Shown piece after piece: positions 43,947 through 53,262 of a stretch of 64,000 nt of DNA. The DNA lies in contig NZ_VZZJ01000005.1 in assembly GCF_008806345.1 (NCBI RefSeq), positions 264,301-328,300 of the forward strand. The letters are read 5' to 3'. Every line of letters starts with the position of its first letter. Position 1 is the first letter of the stretch. The position numbers and the translations under genes are program-made. This DNA is from Methylobacterium planeticum. GTDB taxonomy: Bacteria; Pseudomonadota; Alphaproteobacteria; Rhizobiales; Beijerinckiaceae. The notes beneath the pieces were generated by a model, which was not told where the DNA came from, searched no databases, and saw only the letters and a program-made list of their open reading frames with translations.

Positions 43947-44246
43947 TTATTCTGCCGGTCCGTCCTTGTTCAGCGAGACGCACGTCTTGACCATGTCCTC
44001 GAGACGAAGCTCGCCGGTGTTTCCGATATTGGCTGTCTCCTCCAGGCATCGCATGAAGTACCGATGATCCAGGGATCCGGAGAGACCGACGAACGCTTTT
44101 CCCATCCGGTTCGTGAAGTCGACCTTCTCGCTCGTGCTCGCCCGCGGCCAGAGCGAGGCCTTGCTGTCCAGCCTCAGCCCAGCCGCGTGTGCCGGAGAGA
44201 AGTCATACGCAGAAATTAATAAGAACAGGGCCGCGGCTCGTTTCAT
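43947..44246 (-). CDS. Small secreted protein, 99 aa
   Basis: A hypothetical protein with a signal peptide (about residues 1-21, ending AHA-AG). The mature part is helix-rich with two Cys (RCLEET and KTCVSL) that could form a disulfide. AAGGAAG precedes the start at 44246. It is divergent from the 44412 gene, another small secreted two-Cys protein, and both may belong to one family or system. No match was recognised. Confidence 0.7.
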   Translation of the reverse strand: MKRAAALFLLISAYDFSPAHAAGLRLDSKASLWPRASTSEKVDFTNRMGKAFVGLSGSLDHRYFMRCLEETANIGNTGELRLEDMVKTCVSLNKDGPAE

Positions 44247-44411
44247 GAGACGTCTTCCTTTTGTTTTCGACATCGTTATCCTGTGACGTCTCGAAGAGAT
44301 GTTTACGACATCTCTCAGCAAGACCCGCACCCATCCAGATTTCCATCGGCGCTGGCGCCCGTCGGGGCTCGCAGAACCGCCCTCAATGCGTCACAGCGTG
44401 GGACAACCCCT

Positions 44412-44777
44412 ATGAAATCGACATTCGTCACCGGCATCCTCTGCATCGCCTTCGTTGGTCAGATCACGGCCGCGGGAGCCGAAGCAGAGCCGGGGAAGAG
44501 CAGTTCAGATCCACGCAACGGCGCTGCGAAACTGGCGGGCCTGGTCGGTTTCGTAAATACGTCCTGCCCCGACCTGCGCAGCAACCAGAACCTGTTCAAG
44601 ACAGCGATCGAGCGGATGGGCGTGAACCTCGATGAACTCGAGCGCGGGGAACTCCTGCTTCGCGCCCGATCCTACCTCGAAGCCTACCGGAAGGATGTGC
44701 CGGCGAGCTGCACGCGGGCGGCCGAGCTATTCGGCCCAAACGGAACAATTCTTCCCAACATCGTCCTGCCCAAGTAA
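44412..44777 (+). CDS. Small secreted protein, 121 aa
   Basis: A hypothetical exported protein with a signal peptide (about residues 1-22). Mature residues include two Cys (NTSCPDLRSNQ and PASCTRAAE) and a helical core with an ELERGELLLRARSYLEAYRKD stretch. A longer frame extends upstream to 44283, but the signal peptide and composition favour ATG 44412. Divergent partner at 43947; convergent with mxaB. Confidence 0.72.
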   Translation: MKSTFVTGILCIAFVGQITAAGAEAEPGKSSSDPRNGAAKLAGLVGFVNTSCPDLRSNQNLFKTAIERMGVNLDELERGELLLRARSYLEAYRKDVPASCTRAAELFGPNGTILPNIVLPK

Positions 44778-44826
44778 ACGTCGGATCTCCGCCCGCGACG
44801 CACGCCGAGACGCGCGATCGGCGGCG

Positions 44827-44849
44827 ATCGAGCGTCCCCGGCTCGATCT
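44827..44849. terminator. Hairpin between convergent genes
   Basis: GATCGAGC, a 7-base loop and GCTCGATC form a perfect 8-bp stem between the 44412 gene and the mxaB stop. It could end either transcript; there is no long T-run. Confidence 0.5.
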
Positions 44850-44906
44850 TCCGATCCGCTCCCCGAGCCATCAGGGCACATCCGGCGGTCCCGCAGAGCC
44901 ACCGGG

Positions 44907-45662
44907 TCAGCGCGCTTCGGTGGGCTTCTGACGGGCCGGCATGTTGAGATCGGAGATCAGACCTTGTTCGATGGCAATCCGCAGCAGGTCCTTGTCGGTC
45001 GCGAGCTCGAGCTTCTGGCGCATGCTGGAACAATGGCTGACGACCGTCTTGTAGTTGATCGATAGCTTCGTGGCGATGTTGTGCTTCGATATGCCTTGAC
45101 CCAGCAGAGCGAAGATCTCCAGCTCGCGGTTGTTCAGCCGGGTCGCCGGCACCTGATGTTTGGTGAGATTGAAGAAGGCGAGGCGCGTGGCGACGTCGTG
45201 ATCGAGGTAGGCGCATCCGCCGCGGACAGCGTCGAAGGCTGCGTGGAACGTCGCGGCCGGAGCATCCTTGAACACGTAGCCGATCGCTCCGCTCTCGACC
45301 GCGCGCGCGATGACGACGGGGTCGGTGTGCATGCTGAACACCAGGATTCGCGCCCGCCGATCATGCGCGCGGATGCGCTCGATCAGAGACAGGCCCGACA
45401 GGCCCCTGTCCTCGAAGCTCAGGTCGGTCACGACGACCTGGGGGTGGAAGCGATCGAAGGCGTGGTGAGCGCTCACCGCGTCCCGGGCCTCGTAGATGGT
45501 CGCGATCCCGGCATCCTCCAGCAGGATCCGAAGGCCGTGGAGGACGAGCGGGTGATCGTCCGCGATCAGGACGCTGGTCCCCGCGCCCTGTTCCCGCGCA
45601 TCGCCCGCCGGATCGCCGGAGCGCTGCCGCACGCGCCCGGCGCGAGGTGCGTGCGCCATCAT
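44907..45662 (-). CDS. mxaB: Response regulator MxaB (NarL/LuxR type)
   Basis: A 251-residue two-component regulator and the last gene of the mxa operon. The receiver has VLIADDHPLV (acidic pair), VVVTDLSF (phospho-acceptor Asp) and FKDA (Lys). The C-terminal LuxR helix-turn-helix is LNNRELEIFALLGQGISKHNIATKL. Its ATG overlaps the mxaH stop as ATGA, with GGGGGAG before it. Named by position: mxaB is the last gene of the M. extorquens cluster and is known as a response regulator required for methanol dehydrogenase. No cognate kinase is adjacent. Confidence 0.85.
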   Translation of the reverse strand: MMAHAPRAGRVRQRSGDPAGDAREQGAGTSVLIADDHPLVLHGLRILLEDAGIATIYEARDAVSAHHAFDRFHPQVVVTDLSFEDRGLSGLSLIERIRAHDRRARILVFSMHTDPVVIARAVESGAIGYVFKDAPAATFHAAFDAVRGGCAYLDHDVATRLAFFNLTKHQVPATRLNNRELEIFALLGQGISKHNIATKLSINYKTVVSHCSSMRQKLELATDKDLLRIAIEQGLISDLNMPARQKPTEAR

Positions 45663-46177
45663 GGTTGCGTCTCCCCCGTGCGCTGCGCTCCGTAGCGCTC
45701 GATCAGCCTGGCGCGCGCGGCGGCACGGTCGGAGCCGGCATTGCGCGTGTTGAGGTAGTGCTGGCACATCTCGCCATAGAGCTGCTTGCCCCTGCCGGCG
45801 GCGGCGATCGCGGTGAGGCTCTCGATCAGGTCGCCGTAGCTTTCCCGCTGGCCCGTCTCCGCGAGCATCTGCCCGAGTTGTGCGGTCCGGTTGGCGATCA
45901 TGCGGGGATCTTCGATGAAGTAGGGTTTCGCGCGGGCCAGGACGCGATGCAGCCGCGCGGCGGTCGGGTCGTCGGCGCCGACGAGGTGATCCGCCTCGCG
46001 GCTGGCCAGCCAGCGCGCGGTGTCGATGGCGTCGGTCGGCGCGAGCCATGTCGCGACATCCATGTCGGATTTCGTGGCGACGACCGATTGCTCCTCGTCG
46101 CGGGCATTGGTCGGGCCGCCGTCGCAGGCACCCAGCCCCAGGGCGAGCACCGGCGCGAGGAGTACGCGCAGCCTCAT
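45659..46177 (-). CDS. mxaH: Lipoprotein MxaH
   Basis: A 172-residue lipoprotein. The lipobox LGLGACDGG places the acylated Cys at about residue 18. No enzymatic domain is recognised; the mature part is helical. It is named from its place between the mxaE-like and mxaB genes, as in the M. extorquens order; function unknown. Its start overlaps the stop of the upstream gene by 4 bases. Confidence 0.75.
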   Translation of the reverse strand: MRLRVLLAPVLALGLGACDGGPTNARDEEQSVVATKSDMDVATWLAPTDAIDTARWLASREADHLVGADDPTAARLHRVLARAKPYFIEDPRMIANRTAQLGQMLAETGQRESYGDLIESLTAIAAAGRGKQLYGEMCQHYLNTRNAGSDRAAARARLIERYGAQRTGETQP

Positions 46178-47148
46178 CGGACCCTCTCGTCGGGTGTGCC
46201 CGGCGCTTCGGGAGCGCCCAGCGCAATCGCGCGGGGTCCCGCGCCGACGCGGATGCGCTCGGATTCGCGAAGCGTCGCGAGGTCGATCACGGAGACGTCG
46301 TCCGAGAACCAGTTCGCCACGTAGGCCCGGCCCCCGAGCACCGCGATGCCCTCGGGATATTTCCCGACCGCGACCGTGCCCGCGAGCGTCAGCCGATCGG
46401 CGTCGAGCACCGAGACCGTGCCGGCGTGCTGGTTCGTCACGAGGACGAGCCGGCCATCCGGGCTGACCGCGACGCCGTAGGGCATGGCGCCGACCGGCAC
46501 CGTCGCGACGGGCTCGAGCGACCGCGTGTCGATGACCGTGAGCGTGTTGCTGCGCACGTTGGCGACGTAGAGGCGATCCTGGCGGGGATTCAGGGCCAGG
46601 GCGAAGGGCGCCTCCCCGGCGGCCACGGTGGCGATCCGGACCATGGAGCGCGTATCGACGACGCTGACCTGCCGGCTCTCGCGGTCAGCCACGAAGAGAC
46701 GGCCGGCCCGGTCGAGGGCGAGCCCCGCGGGCTCGCGGCCGACCCCGGCGATCCCCTCGACGCCGCCGCTTGCCGTCGAGAGGCGGCTCACGGTGCCGGC
46801 CCGCCAATCCCCCACGAAGAGGCTGGCGCCGTCGTCCGACACCGCGATCCCGAAGGCCTGGCCCGCGAAGGCGAGGCGCCGCAGCGCGGGCCCGTCCCGG
46901 CCGCCGACCACCGTGATGGCGCGATGATCGGGATGGCTGAGATAGACCTGCCCGCCGGGTCCGACCGCGATGCCGGCCGGCCTCGGCCCGACGAGCAGGG
47001 CGGGATCCGCCGCCGCCGCTCCGGCGCCGACGCGCGCGAGCATCCCCGCCTCCTGGCTCACCACGTAGACCGCCGCGCCGCCCGCCTGGGCGGGGGCCGG
47101 AGCGGCGATCAGGCAGGCGAGGACGAAGGGCGCGCAGCGGCGGATCAT
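46174..47148 (-). CDS. mxaE: MxaE-like periplasmic beta-propeller protein
   Basis: A 324-residue secreted protein with a signal peptide (residues 1-22). The rest is YVTN-type beta-propeller repeats: GIAVGPGGQVYLS, LFVADRESRQVSVVDTRS, RLYVANVRSNTLTVIDTRS and AYVANWFSDDVSVIDLAT. Such proteins often sit by PQQ alcohol dehydrogenases. It holds the mxaE position and its role is unknown. ATG overlaps the mxaD stop (ATGA). Confidence 0.75.
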   Translation of the reverse strand: MIRRCAPFVLACLIAAPAPAQAGGAAVYVVSQEAGMLARVGAGAAAADPALLVGPRPAGIAVGPGGQVYLSHPDHRAITVVGGRDGPALRRLAFAGQAFGIAVSDDGASLFVGDWRAGTVSRLSTASGGVEGIAGVGREPAGLALDRAGRLFVADRESRQVSVVDTRSMVRIATVAAGEAPFALALNPRQDRLYVANVRSNTLTVIDTRSLEPVATVPVGAMPYGVAVSPDGRLVLVTNQHAGTVSVLDADRLTLAGTVAVGKYPEGIAVLGGRAYVANWFSDDVSVIDLATLRESERIRVGAGPRAIALGAPEAPGTPDERVR

Positions 47149-47678
47149 GGCGTCGCGGCGCCCTCGACCTTCGCCTTCAGGCCGTTCAGGCCATCCTCGA
47201 AATACCGGCTCATGGCGGCCCGGCCGGCAGCGTCGCTGAGGTTCTCCGGCGGCTCGTTCCCGGTGTCGCCGCGATAGAAGCGGCCCATCCACGCGACCTT
47301 CGCGCCCTCGCCGTCCGGCGTGACCGTGAGCGTCGCGGAGTAGGACGAGACCGGCAGCGCCGTCAGATCGGGATCCGACATCCGGTAGGAATAGGTGAGG
47401 CCGTCCGCCTTCCACTCGTCGAGACCCTCCTTTAGGGTGCCGCCGCGCTTGAAGGTGACCGTGCGGGTCCCGCCCTCCCGGTTGCCGTTCGCGCCCTCGC
47501 TCCTGGCGACGTCCGGATGCCAGCTGCCGATCCCGGCAAAGTCCCCGACCACCTTCCAGACGGCTTCGGGCCTGGCCTTGATCGTGATCGCCCGGTCGAT
47601 CTTCTGCGGCGTCGGACCGTGTGCGAGGGCGGCCGTTGCCGCGAGCACGAGGAGTGCGGTCGATGTGACGAGACGCAT
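47145..47678 (-). CDS. mxaD: MxaD, periplasmic SRPBCC-type protein
   Basis: A 177-residue protein with a signal peptide (residues 1-19) and a START/SRPBCC domain (DRAITIKARPEAVWKVVGDF). MxaD is known to improve electron transfer between methanol dehydrogenase and cytochrome cL. It lies between mxaL and the mxaE-like gene, with overlap to the latter. Confidence 0.92.
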   Translation of the reverse strand: MRLVTSTALLVLAATAALAHGPTPQKIDRAITIKARPEAVWKVVGDFAGIGSWHPDVARSEGANGNREGGTRTVTFKRGGTLKEGLDEWKADGLTYSYRMSDPDLTALPVSSYSATLTVTPDGEGAKVAWMGRFYRGDTGNEPPENLSDAAGRAAMSRYFEDGLNGLKAKVEGAATP

Positions 47679-47681
47679 GAA

Positions 47682-48698
47682 TCAGACTTTCTTCCCTCGC
47701 GGGACGTGATGCGCGCTCGTGCTTCCGGGCGCGCGCAGGAGGGGGGCGGCGAAGACGGCGAGGAGCAGCGCCAGAGCGGCGGCGCCGAGGAACGGGCGCA
47801 GGTCGAGGTCGGCCGGGACGGGGCGCGGCGTCGCCGCGGCGGCAACGGGGGGGAGGAGGCCGCCCGGGCCCGCGAGATGGGCGTAGGCGAGGCCGGTCTC
47901 GCCCGCGAGCGCCTTCAGGTAGGGCTCGCGCACGGAGGACAGATGCTCGCTGCCGCGCGCCGCCGAGCTGCCGAAGGGGGCGTTGCGGGGGTTGTAGCCC
48001 TCGCGGCTCTCCGCATCGGCGGGCGGAGGTCCGAAGCGGTTCTCCTGCTGGACATCGGTCTCGCCATAGAAGCCGACCTCGCGGCCGCGGTCGTCGTAGC
48101 GCGGGATCGGCGAGAGGCCGTACCCCCCTGCGCCGACGATGAGCCCGCGCACGGCCCCGGGCTTTCCCGGGAAGGGCGGGCCGCCGGTCCGCGGCAGCGG
48201 CGGTGCTTCCTGGCCGTCGGTGACGAAGACGAGATCGGTCCCGAGGCTCTCCGCCATCTCGATCGCCCGGAACAGACCCGCCGCGATCCGGCTGTCTCCC
48301 TCCCAGGCCATGCGCCAGTCGAGGGCGGCCAAGGTCCCGTCGAGCGGCGCGAAGTCGCCGCAGACCTCGATCGGCAGGAACAGGAGGAAGGGGCGCCGCT
48401 CGGTGAAGATCCCGAGCGCCAGCCGGGAGCCGCAGGGCAGGCCCGCCACGAGGGCGCGCAGGGCCGCCTTGGTGGTGTCGAGCCGGCTCGCGGGGCCGCC
48501 CTCCGCGCCGCGGTAGTCGCGCACGTTCATGCTGCCCGTGATGTCGACGACGGCGAGGATCTCGTAGCCCGTCCGCGTCAGCGGCAGCGGAGCGGCCGCG
48601 AAGGTGAGCAGGACGAGCGCGAGGGCGCCCGACAGCAGCTGCAGCCGGCGGTCCCGCAGATTGCGGGCGAGCATCCGGGTCGGGAACGGCCGCCTCAC
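47682..48698 (-). CDS. mxaL: MxaL, von Willebrand-type assembly protein
   Basis: A 338-residue inner-membrane protein with membrane helices at both ends (about 20-42 and 300-325) and a VWA domain facing the periplasm. The MIDAS motif is VVDITGSMNVRD, with Thr at the usual first Ser position. mxaA, K and L are needed for calcium insertion into methanol dehydrogenase. ATG overlaps the mxaK stop. Confidence 0.92.
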   Translation of the reverse strand: MRRPFPTRMLARNLRDRRLQLLSGALALVLLTFAAAPLPLTRTGYEILAVVDITGSMNVRDYRGAEGGPASRLDTTKAALRALVAGLPCGSRLALGIFTERRPFLLFLPIEVCGDFAPLDGTLAALDWRMAWEGDSRIAAGLFRAIEMAESLGTDLVFVTDGQEAPPLPRTGGPPFPGKPGAVRGLIVGAGGYGLSPIPRYDDRGREVGFYGETDVQQENRFGPPPADAESREGYNPRNAPFGSSAARGSEHLSSVREPYLKALAGETGLAYAHLAGPGGLLPPVAAAATPRPVPADLDLRPFLGAAALALLLAVFAAPLLRAPGSTSAHHVPRGKKV

Positions 48699-49330
48699 GG
48701 GGCGCCCCGCGGCTGGCCCGGGATATCGGTCCAGATCTTCTTCGGCTCGGCCTTCAGCTCGTCGCCGCTCTTGCGGTCGAAATCCGGGAAATCACGGATC
48801 AGGCGCGAGGCGACGTCGAGGTTGAACTTCGCGTCCCAGAAATCGGGCTTGGCCTGGAGCGCCCGGCGATAATCCTGGCGCGCGAGGGTCACGAGGGGAC
48901 CGGCCGGATCGAGGTCGTTGCGCTCCAGATGGCCGAAGGCGCCGCGCAGGCGGGCATTGGCCAGGGCGTAGCGGGCGCGGGCGACCCGGTCCGGATCGCC
49001 CCGGCGCTCGAGAGCCTCGATCACGGCCTCGGCCTCCTCGGTCCTGCCTCTCAGGGTCAGGAACTGCGTGCGGGCGAGGAGCAGCGCCCCGTCGGCCGCG
49101 GGCGCGACCGCAACGTCCCGCCCGTCCTGGAGGGCCGCGATCGCGCGGTTGGTCAAGGCCGTCCGCCATGCCGCCACGCCGAAGCCGAGAGCCGCGACGA
49201 GGAGCGCGATCGGAAGCGTGAGGATGAGCGCCGGCCATGCGCGGCGCCCAAGGGCGCCGGCCCGGCCAAGCCGGGTCGGCCGACCCGGCGCGGTCCGGCT
49301 CCAGGATCGATCGAGGGTCGCTGCGCTCAC
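48695..49330 (-). CDS. mxaK: MxaK, membrane assembly protein
   Basis: A 211-residue protein with one membrane helix (about residues 33-55) and a periplasmic helical part. GTG start, overlapping the mxaC stop as GTGA. MxaK is required for calcium insertion along with MxaA and MxaL. The family assignment rests on position, size and layout. Confidence 0.88.
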   Translation of the reverse strand: MSAATLDRSWSRTAPGRPTRLGRAGALGRRAWPALILTLPIALLVAALGFGVAAWRTALTNRAIAALQDGRDVAVAPAADGALLLARTQFLTLRGRTEEAEAVIEALERRGDPDRVARARYALANARLRGAFGHLERNDLDPAGPLVTLARQDYRRALQAKPDFWDAKFNLDVASRLIRDFPDFDRKSGDELKAEPKKIWTDIPGQPRGAP

Positions 49331-50391
49331 GCGGCCCTCCTCTCGCGGGAGACGCCACGGGCCGGCGTCGCCTCGGCCGCCGCCGCGCGTCCGCGGCGCA
49401 GATCCGCCTCGACGAGCTTGCCGGCGATCAGGATGAGGAGGCCGAGGGCGCTCAGGGCGTAGGCGACGGGCGTCAGATCCCGGCGCGGACGCTGCTCGGT
49501 GTAGGGGATCGGGTCGCGCTCCAGCCCTTCGATCCGGCGGATCGCGTCCGCCACCGCCTCCGCGCTCTCCACCTCGAAGGCGCGGTAGGGCACGCCGAGA
49601 CTCCGGAAGAACAGGTCGAGGTGGCGCTCGGGCGCCGCTTGCGGCGTGTCCTCGCCGGCAGGCCGGTCCGAGATCGAGGGTGAGCCCTTGGTGCGCAGGA
49701 ACAGCCAGTAGAGATTGGGCCGGACCTTGGCGAAATCGGCGCGCAGCTGCCCCTGCACCCGCGGATCGATCACCGCCGCGCCGTCGGAGACGAGCAGCAG
49801 CACCCGCGAGGCCTCGGCCGTCCCGGTGCCGAACTGCGCGAGGGCCATGGCGAGGCCACGGGCGACGTTGGTGTAGTCGAGGCCGGGCCGGTCGATGGCG
49901 TCGATCGCGGCGCGCACCGCCGTGTGGCGCTCGGTCATCGGCAGGACGAGCATCGGTGCCGTCGAGAAGGCCGCCACGGCGAACTGATCGTGCGCCCGGC
50001 TGCCGACGAACTCGCCGAGGAGGCGGCGCGAGGCGGCGGCCTTCGATTCCTCGCCCCCCGAGGGCTGCCGGCCGGCGAAGGTCTCGTTCATGCTGCCCGA
50101 GCGGTCGATCAGCATCGAGACCTGCGCGCCGATGCCGGTGCGGGTGACGGTCTCGCCACGCCGGTAGGGCCCGGCGAGCGCCAGGATCACGCCGCCGATC
50201 GCCAGAACGCCCGCGAGGCTCAAGGCCCGGCCGATCGCCCGCGACAGCCCGTCCGAGGGGGCGGCGCGGATCGCCGGAACCGGCGTGACGCGTTGGCCCG
50301 AGACCCAGAGGGGCAGCAGGGCGAGCGGCAGCAGCCACAGGAGGAGGGGCGAGGCGGCGTCGAGTCGGGCGAGGAACGCGCTCACGGGCAT
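49327..50391 (-). CDS. mxaC: MxaC, von Willebrand-type assembly protein
   Basis: A 354-residue membrane protein with helices near residues 12-30, 58-78 and 308-325 and a VWA domain between. The MIDAS is SMLIDRSGSMN (Asp-x-Ser-x-Ser). It works with the MoxR ATPase MxaR in assembly of the dehydrogenase. One base separates it from the mxaA stop. Confidence 0.92.
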   Translation of the reverse strand: MPVSAFLARLDAASPLLLWLLPLALLPLWVSGQRVTPVPAIRAAPSDGLSRAIGRALSLAGVLAIGGVILALAGPYRRGETVTRTGIGAQVSMLIDRSGSMNETFAGRQPSGGEESKAAASRRLLGEFVGSRAHDQFAVAAFSTAPMLVLPMTERHTAVRAAIDAIDRPGLDYTNVARGLAMALAQFGTGTAEASRVLLLVSDGAAVIDPRVQGQLRADFAKVRPNLYWLFLRTKGSPSISDRPAGEDTPQAAPERHLDLFFRSLGVPYRAFEVESAEAVADAIRRIEGLERDPIPYTEQRPRRDLTPVAYALSALGLLILIAGKLVEADLRRGRAAAAEATPARGVSRERRAA

Positions 50392-50392
50392 C

Positions 50393-51319
50393 TCAGCGGG
50401 TCCGCTCGGCTGCGGCGAGGCGCCGGGCCGTCTCCTCGACCTCGGCCAGGGACCAGTCCCCGCGGGCGGCCGCGGTCGCCCCGCCGAAGAAGGCGAGGCG
50501 GGACGCCGCGAAGAACCGCGTCAGGGGCGCGTTCAGGGGCCTGAACGCGGGGTGCCGGTCGAGGAAGCCCAGGAGATCGTCGGCGAGGACCCGACGACCG
50601 TCGGTCTCGTCGAACCCGCGGTGCAGGCTGAGCAGGGCCTCGCGATAGGCGGCGTCGGCGTCGGGCCGGCGCGAGAGCCCGGCCAGCCGCCGCAGGGCGA
50701 TCGCGAAGGCGCGCCCCGGCCGCGCACCGAACGGCCACCAGGCCCGGTGCCACCCGAGCAGGATCAGCGCGAGGGCGGCGAGCCCGAGGAGCGTGCCGGC
50801 GGCGCGCAGCGCGGGCGCGACGTCGAGGGCCGCGACGCGCCCGTCGGAGCGGACATAGTCGACCGGGTTCTCGCGCGCGGGGGGCTGCACCTCGCGCAGG
50901 GGCGAGACGTTGAGCATCCAGGCGGGGACCTGCGCGATCGCCGTCGTGGTGCCCCCGTGGCTCTCGTTGGCGAGGGTGACGGCGAAGCCCGGGATCTCCA
51001 GAGCACGCGCGTCGAGGGCAGCGTAGAAGTTCTGATAGGTCAGGGACAGGCGTATCCGCCGGGCATCGGCCAGGTCGACCTGCGCGACGCCGACGTCGCG
51101 CAGGTCGAGCCAGTAGGCCACGGGGCCGGGCTTCGGCAACGAGGCGGCCTGCACCGAGAAGCCCGAATCCGCCACGATGTCGACCTGTGCCTGCACGAGG
51201 TCGCCGAGGAAGTAACCGAAGGGGCGCGGCGTGCGCACCTCGACGGAGCGCACCTGCGCCGCCAGCATGCCGGGACACGCGGCCAGCAGAAGCGAGAGGA
51301 GGGCGAGGAGCGGACGCAT
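50393..51319 (-). CDS. mxaA: MxaA, assembly protein
   Basis: A 308-residue protein with a signal peptide (about residues 1-21), a periplasmic beta domain, one membrane helix (about 173-192) and a cytoplasmic tail. It is needed for calcium incorporation into methanol dehydrogenase. It follows mxaS closely (8 bases). Confidence 0.9.
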   Translation of the reverse strand: MRPLLALLSLLLAACPGMLAAQVRSVEVRTPRPFGYFLGDLVQAQVDIVADSGFSVQAASLPKPGPVAYWLDLRDVGVAQVDLADARRIRLSLTYQNFYAALDARALEIPGFAVTLANESHGGTTTAIAQVPAWMLNVSPLREVQPPARENPVDYVRSDGRVAALDVAPALRAAGTLLGLAALALILLGWHRAWWPFGARPGRAFAIALRRLAGLSRRPDADAAYREALLSLHRGFDETDGRRVLADDLLGFLDRHPAFRPLNAPLTRFFAASRLAFFGGATAAARGDWSLAEVEETARRLAAAERTR

Positions 51320-51327
51320 CGGCCGCC

Positions 51328-52185
51328 TCAGCTCGTCAACAGGTGGCGGCTCAGGGCCTCGGGGTCGAAGCGATCCACGAGGCGGAAGGGCGCCCGCCCG
51401 ACGGCCGTGGCGATGCGGCGGAGTTCGTCCAGGCGCGCCCGCTCGCGGGCGATCCAGCGCTGGCGCAGCTTCGGCCTCATGAAGACCACGCGGCGGCCCG
51501 CGCCCTCGAGATCGTCGAGCTCGACAAGCCCCCAGGCCGGCAGGCCCTCGTCCTCGGCGCTGTCGACGAGCAGGATCGGCACCACGTCGTGAAGGGCCAG
51601 GGCGGCGAAGACCTGCTCGATCAGGGCCGATGGCCAGCGAAAATCCGAGATCAGGAAGACGAGCTTCGGCCGGCCCACCAGGAGGCGGGCGGCGGTCACG
51701 AGCCCCGCCGCGCCGGTCTCCGCGCCCGCGGCCGCCGCGATGCGACCGGCCATGTCCAGGGCCCTCCCACGGCGCCGGGTCGCGGGCAGGAACAGGTCGT
51801 CGCGCAGGGTCTCGCCGCAGGCGATCAGTCCGAAGGCGTCGCCGATGCGGGTGGCGGAACCGGCGAGCCCGACGCAGACCTGACTCGCAAGCATCATCCG
51901 GTCCGCCGCGCCCCGGAAGCGCATCGAGGCGGAGAGGTCGACCAGCGCCCAGGCCTCGACGGCCGTGCGCGCTTCGAACCGGCGCACATGCGTGCCCTCG
52001 AAGGGGTCGCGGAGCGTCGCGCGGATATCGATGCGCCGGGCCTCCGGCAGGCGCCAGAACGGCACCTGATCCCTGAAGGTGCCGAGGCCGCCCGCATCAC
52101 GGCCGCGATGCGCACCGACGCGGCTGCCGGCGGGCCGCCAGCGCGGCAGGTAGATGATCTCGGCCGTCGTCCCGCCCGGCCTCAT
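51328..52185 (-). CDS. mxaS: MxaS, DUF58-type protein
   Basis: A 285-residue DUF58/VWA-like protein. The MIDAS-like stretch is ALVDLSASMRF. It has no clear membrane helix. It normally partners the MoxR ATPase encoded immediately upstream. ATG overlaps the mxaR stop (ATGA). Confidence 0.92.
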   Translation of the reverse strand: MRPGGTTAEIIYLPRWRPAGSRVGAHRGRDAGGLGTFRDQVPFWRLPEARRIDIRATLRDPFEGTHVRRFEARTAVEAWALVDLSASMRFRGAADRMMLASQVCVGLAGSATRIGDAFGLIACGETLRDDLFLPATRRRGRALDMAGRIAAAAGAETGAAGLVTAARLLVGRPKLVFLISDFRWPSALIEQVFAALALHDVVPILLVDSAEDEGLPAWGLVELDDLEGAGRRVVFMRPKLRQRWIARERARLDELRRIATAVGRAPFRLVDRFDPEALSRHLLTS

Positions 52186-53213
52186 GGGGCCGGCACCATC
52201 GCGAACACCGCCCGGCACAGGTCCGGAACGATCGTCTCCCGGCGCATCTCGTAGACGGGCTCCAGGAAGACGCGGTGCGCCATCACCTCGGGGAAGATCG
52301 CGCGCACATCCTCGGGCACGAGCCAGTCACGGCCCTCGAGCCAGGCGCGGACGCGGGCGGCCCGGACCAGGAAGGCGACGCCGCGCGGCGAGGCGCCGCC
52401 CTGCACGAGCGCCGCCATATCGATGCCGGGCAGGCGGATGCCGGCCTCGCCCGGCCGTACCAGCGCCTCCCAGAGCGCGATGACGTAGGCCTCGATCTCC
52501 GGACTGGCCTGGATGGTATGCTGGATCGCCCGCGCGATGCCGGCGATCGCCGCGTGATCGAGGACCCCCTCGGCAACCTCCTCGATCAGGCGGTCGGTGT
52601 CGTGGAAGCGAGGATCGAAGACCAGGGCGCGGCGCGCCTCGGCGTCGCGCGGGGTCTCCACGCCGATCTCCATCAGGAACCGGTCGCGCGCCGCCGCCGG
52701 GAGTTCGAAGGTCTCCTCGCGCTCGACGCGGTTGCGGTCGGCGAAGACCTGGAGGTTCGGAAAGCGGTACTCGCGGTTGAAGGCCGCGACGCTGCGCTCG
52801 GCCATCAGGCGCAGGAGCAGGGAATGCACCTGTGGCCGCGCCCGGTTGATCTCGTTGAAGAAGAAGACCGCCAGATCTTCGGAGGAGCGCAGGACGGGCC
52901 CGGGCTCGACCCGGGGACGCCCGTCATCGGCGAGGTAGCTGTGGTAGATCAGGTCCGAGGGCATCATGTCGACGGTGCCCTCGATCCGCTCGTAGGCCCC
53001 GCCGAGGGCGCGGGCGACCGCCCGCAGCAGCGTGGTCTTGCCCACGCCGACATCGCCTTCGAGCAGCACGTGGCCGCGGGCGAAGATCGCGATCGTCAGG
53101 AGGCGGATCGCCTGCGCCTGCCCGAGGACGGCCTTGCCGACCTCGCGCTCGAAGCGACCGGCCGCCTCGCGCCAATCGGTGAGCATCGCGTCTCCGGGAC
53201 GGATCCTGTTCAT
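52182..53213 (-). CDS. mxaR: MxaR, MoxR-type AAA ATPase
   Basis: A 344-residue AAA+ ATPase of the MoxR group. Walker A is LLEGDVGVGKTTLLRA and Walker B AVFFFNEINRA; a DRFLMEIG sensor segment follows. It is a chaperone-like ATPase for maturation of methanol dehydrogenase. The ATG at 53211-53213 follows an AGGAAG site. A 151-base gap with hairpins separates it from mxaI. Confidence 0.93.
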   Translation of the reverse strand: MNRIRPGDAMLTDWREAAGRFEREVGKAVLGQAQAIRLLTIAIFARGHVLLEGDVGVGKTTLLRAVARALGGAYERIEGTVDMMPSDLIYHSYLADDGRPRVEPGPVLRSSEDLAVFFFNEINRARPQVHSLLLRLMAERSVAAFNREYRFPNLQVFADRNRVEREETFELPAAARDRFLMEIGVETPRDAEARRALVFDPRFHDTDRLIEEVAEGVLDHAAIAGIARAIQHTIQASPEIEAYVIALWEALVRPGEAGIRLPGIDMAALVQGGASPRGVAFLVRAARVRAWLEGRDWLVPEDVRAIFPEVMAHRVFLEPVYEMRRETIVPDLCRAVFAMVPAP

Positions 53214-53262
53214 GCTGCTTCCTGGTCCTCGGACCCGTCCGGAGGACGGGACGCACGGCCGC

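Noticed and set aside
43473..44219. 248-residue plus-strand frame across the gap near the orphan terminator
   Set aside because: It runs through the terminator hairpin and antisense to a supported secreted-protein gene; composition is not protein-like.
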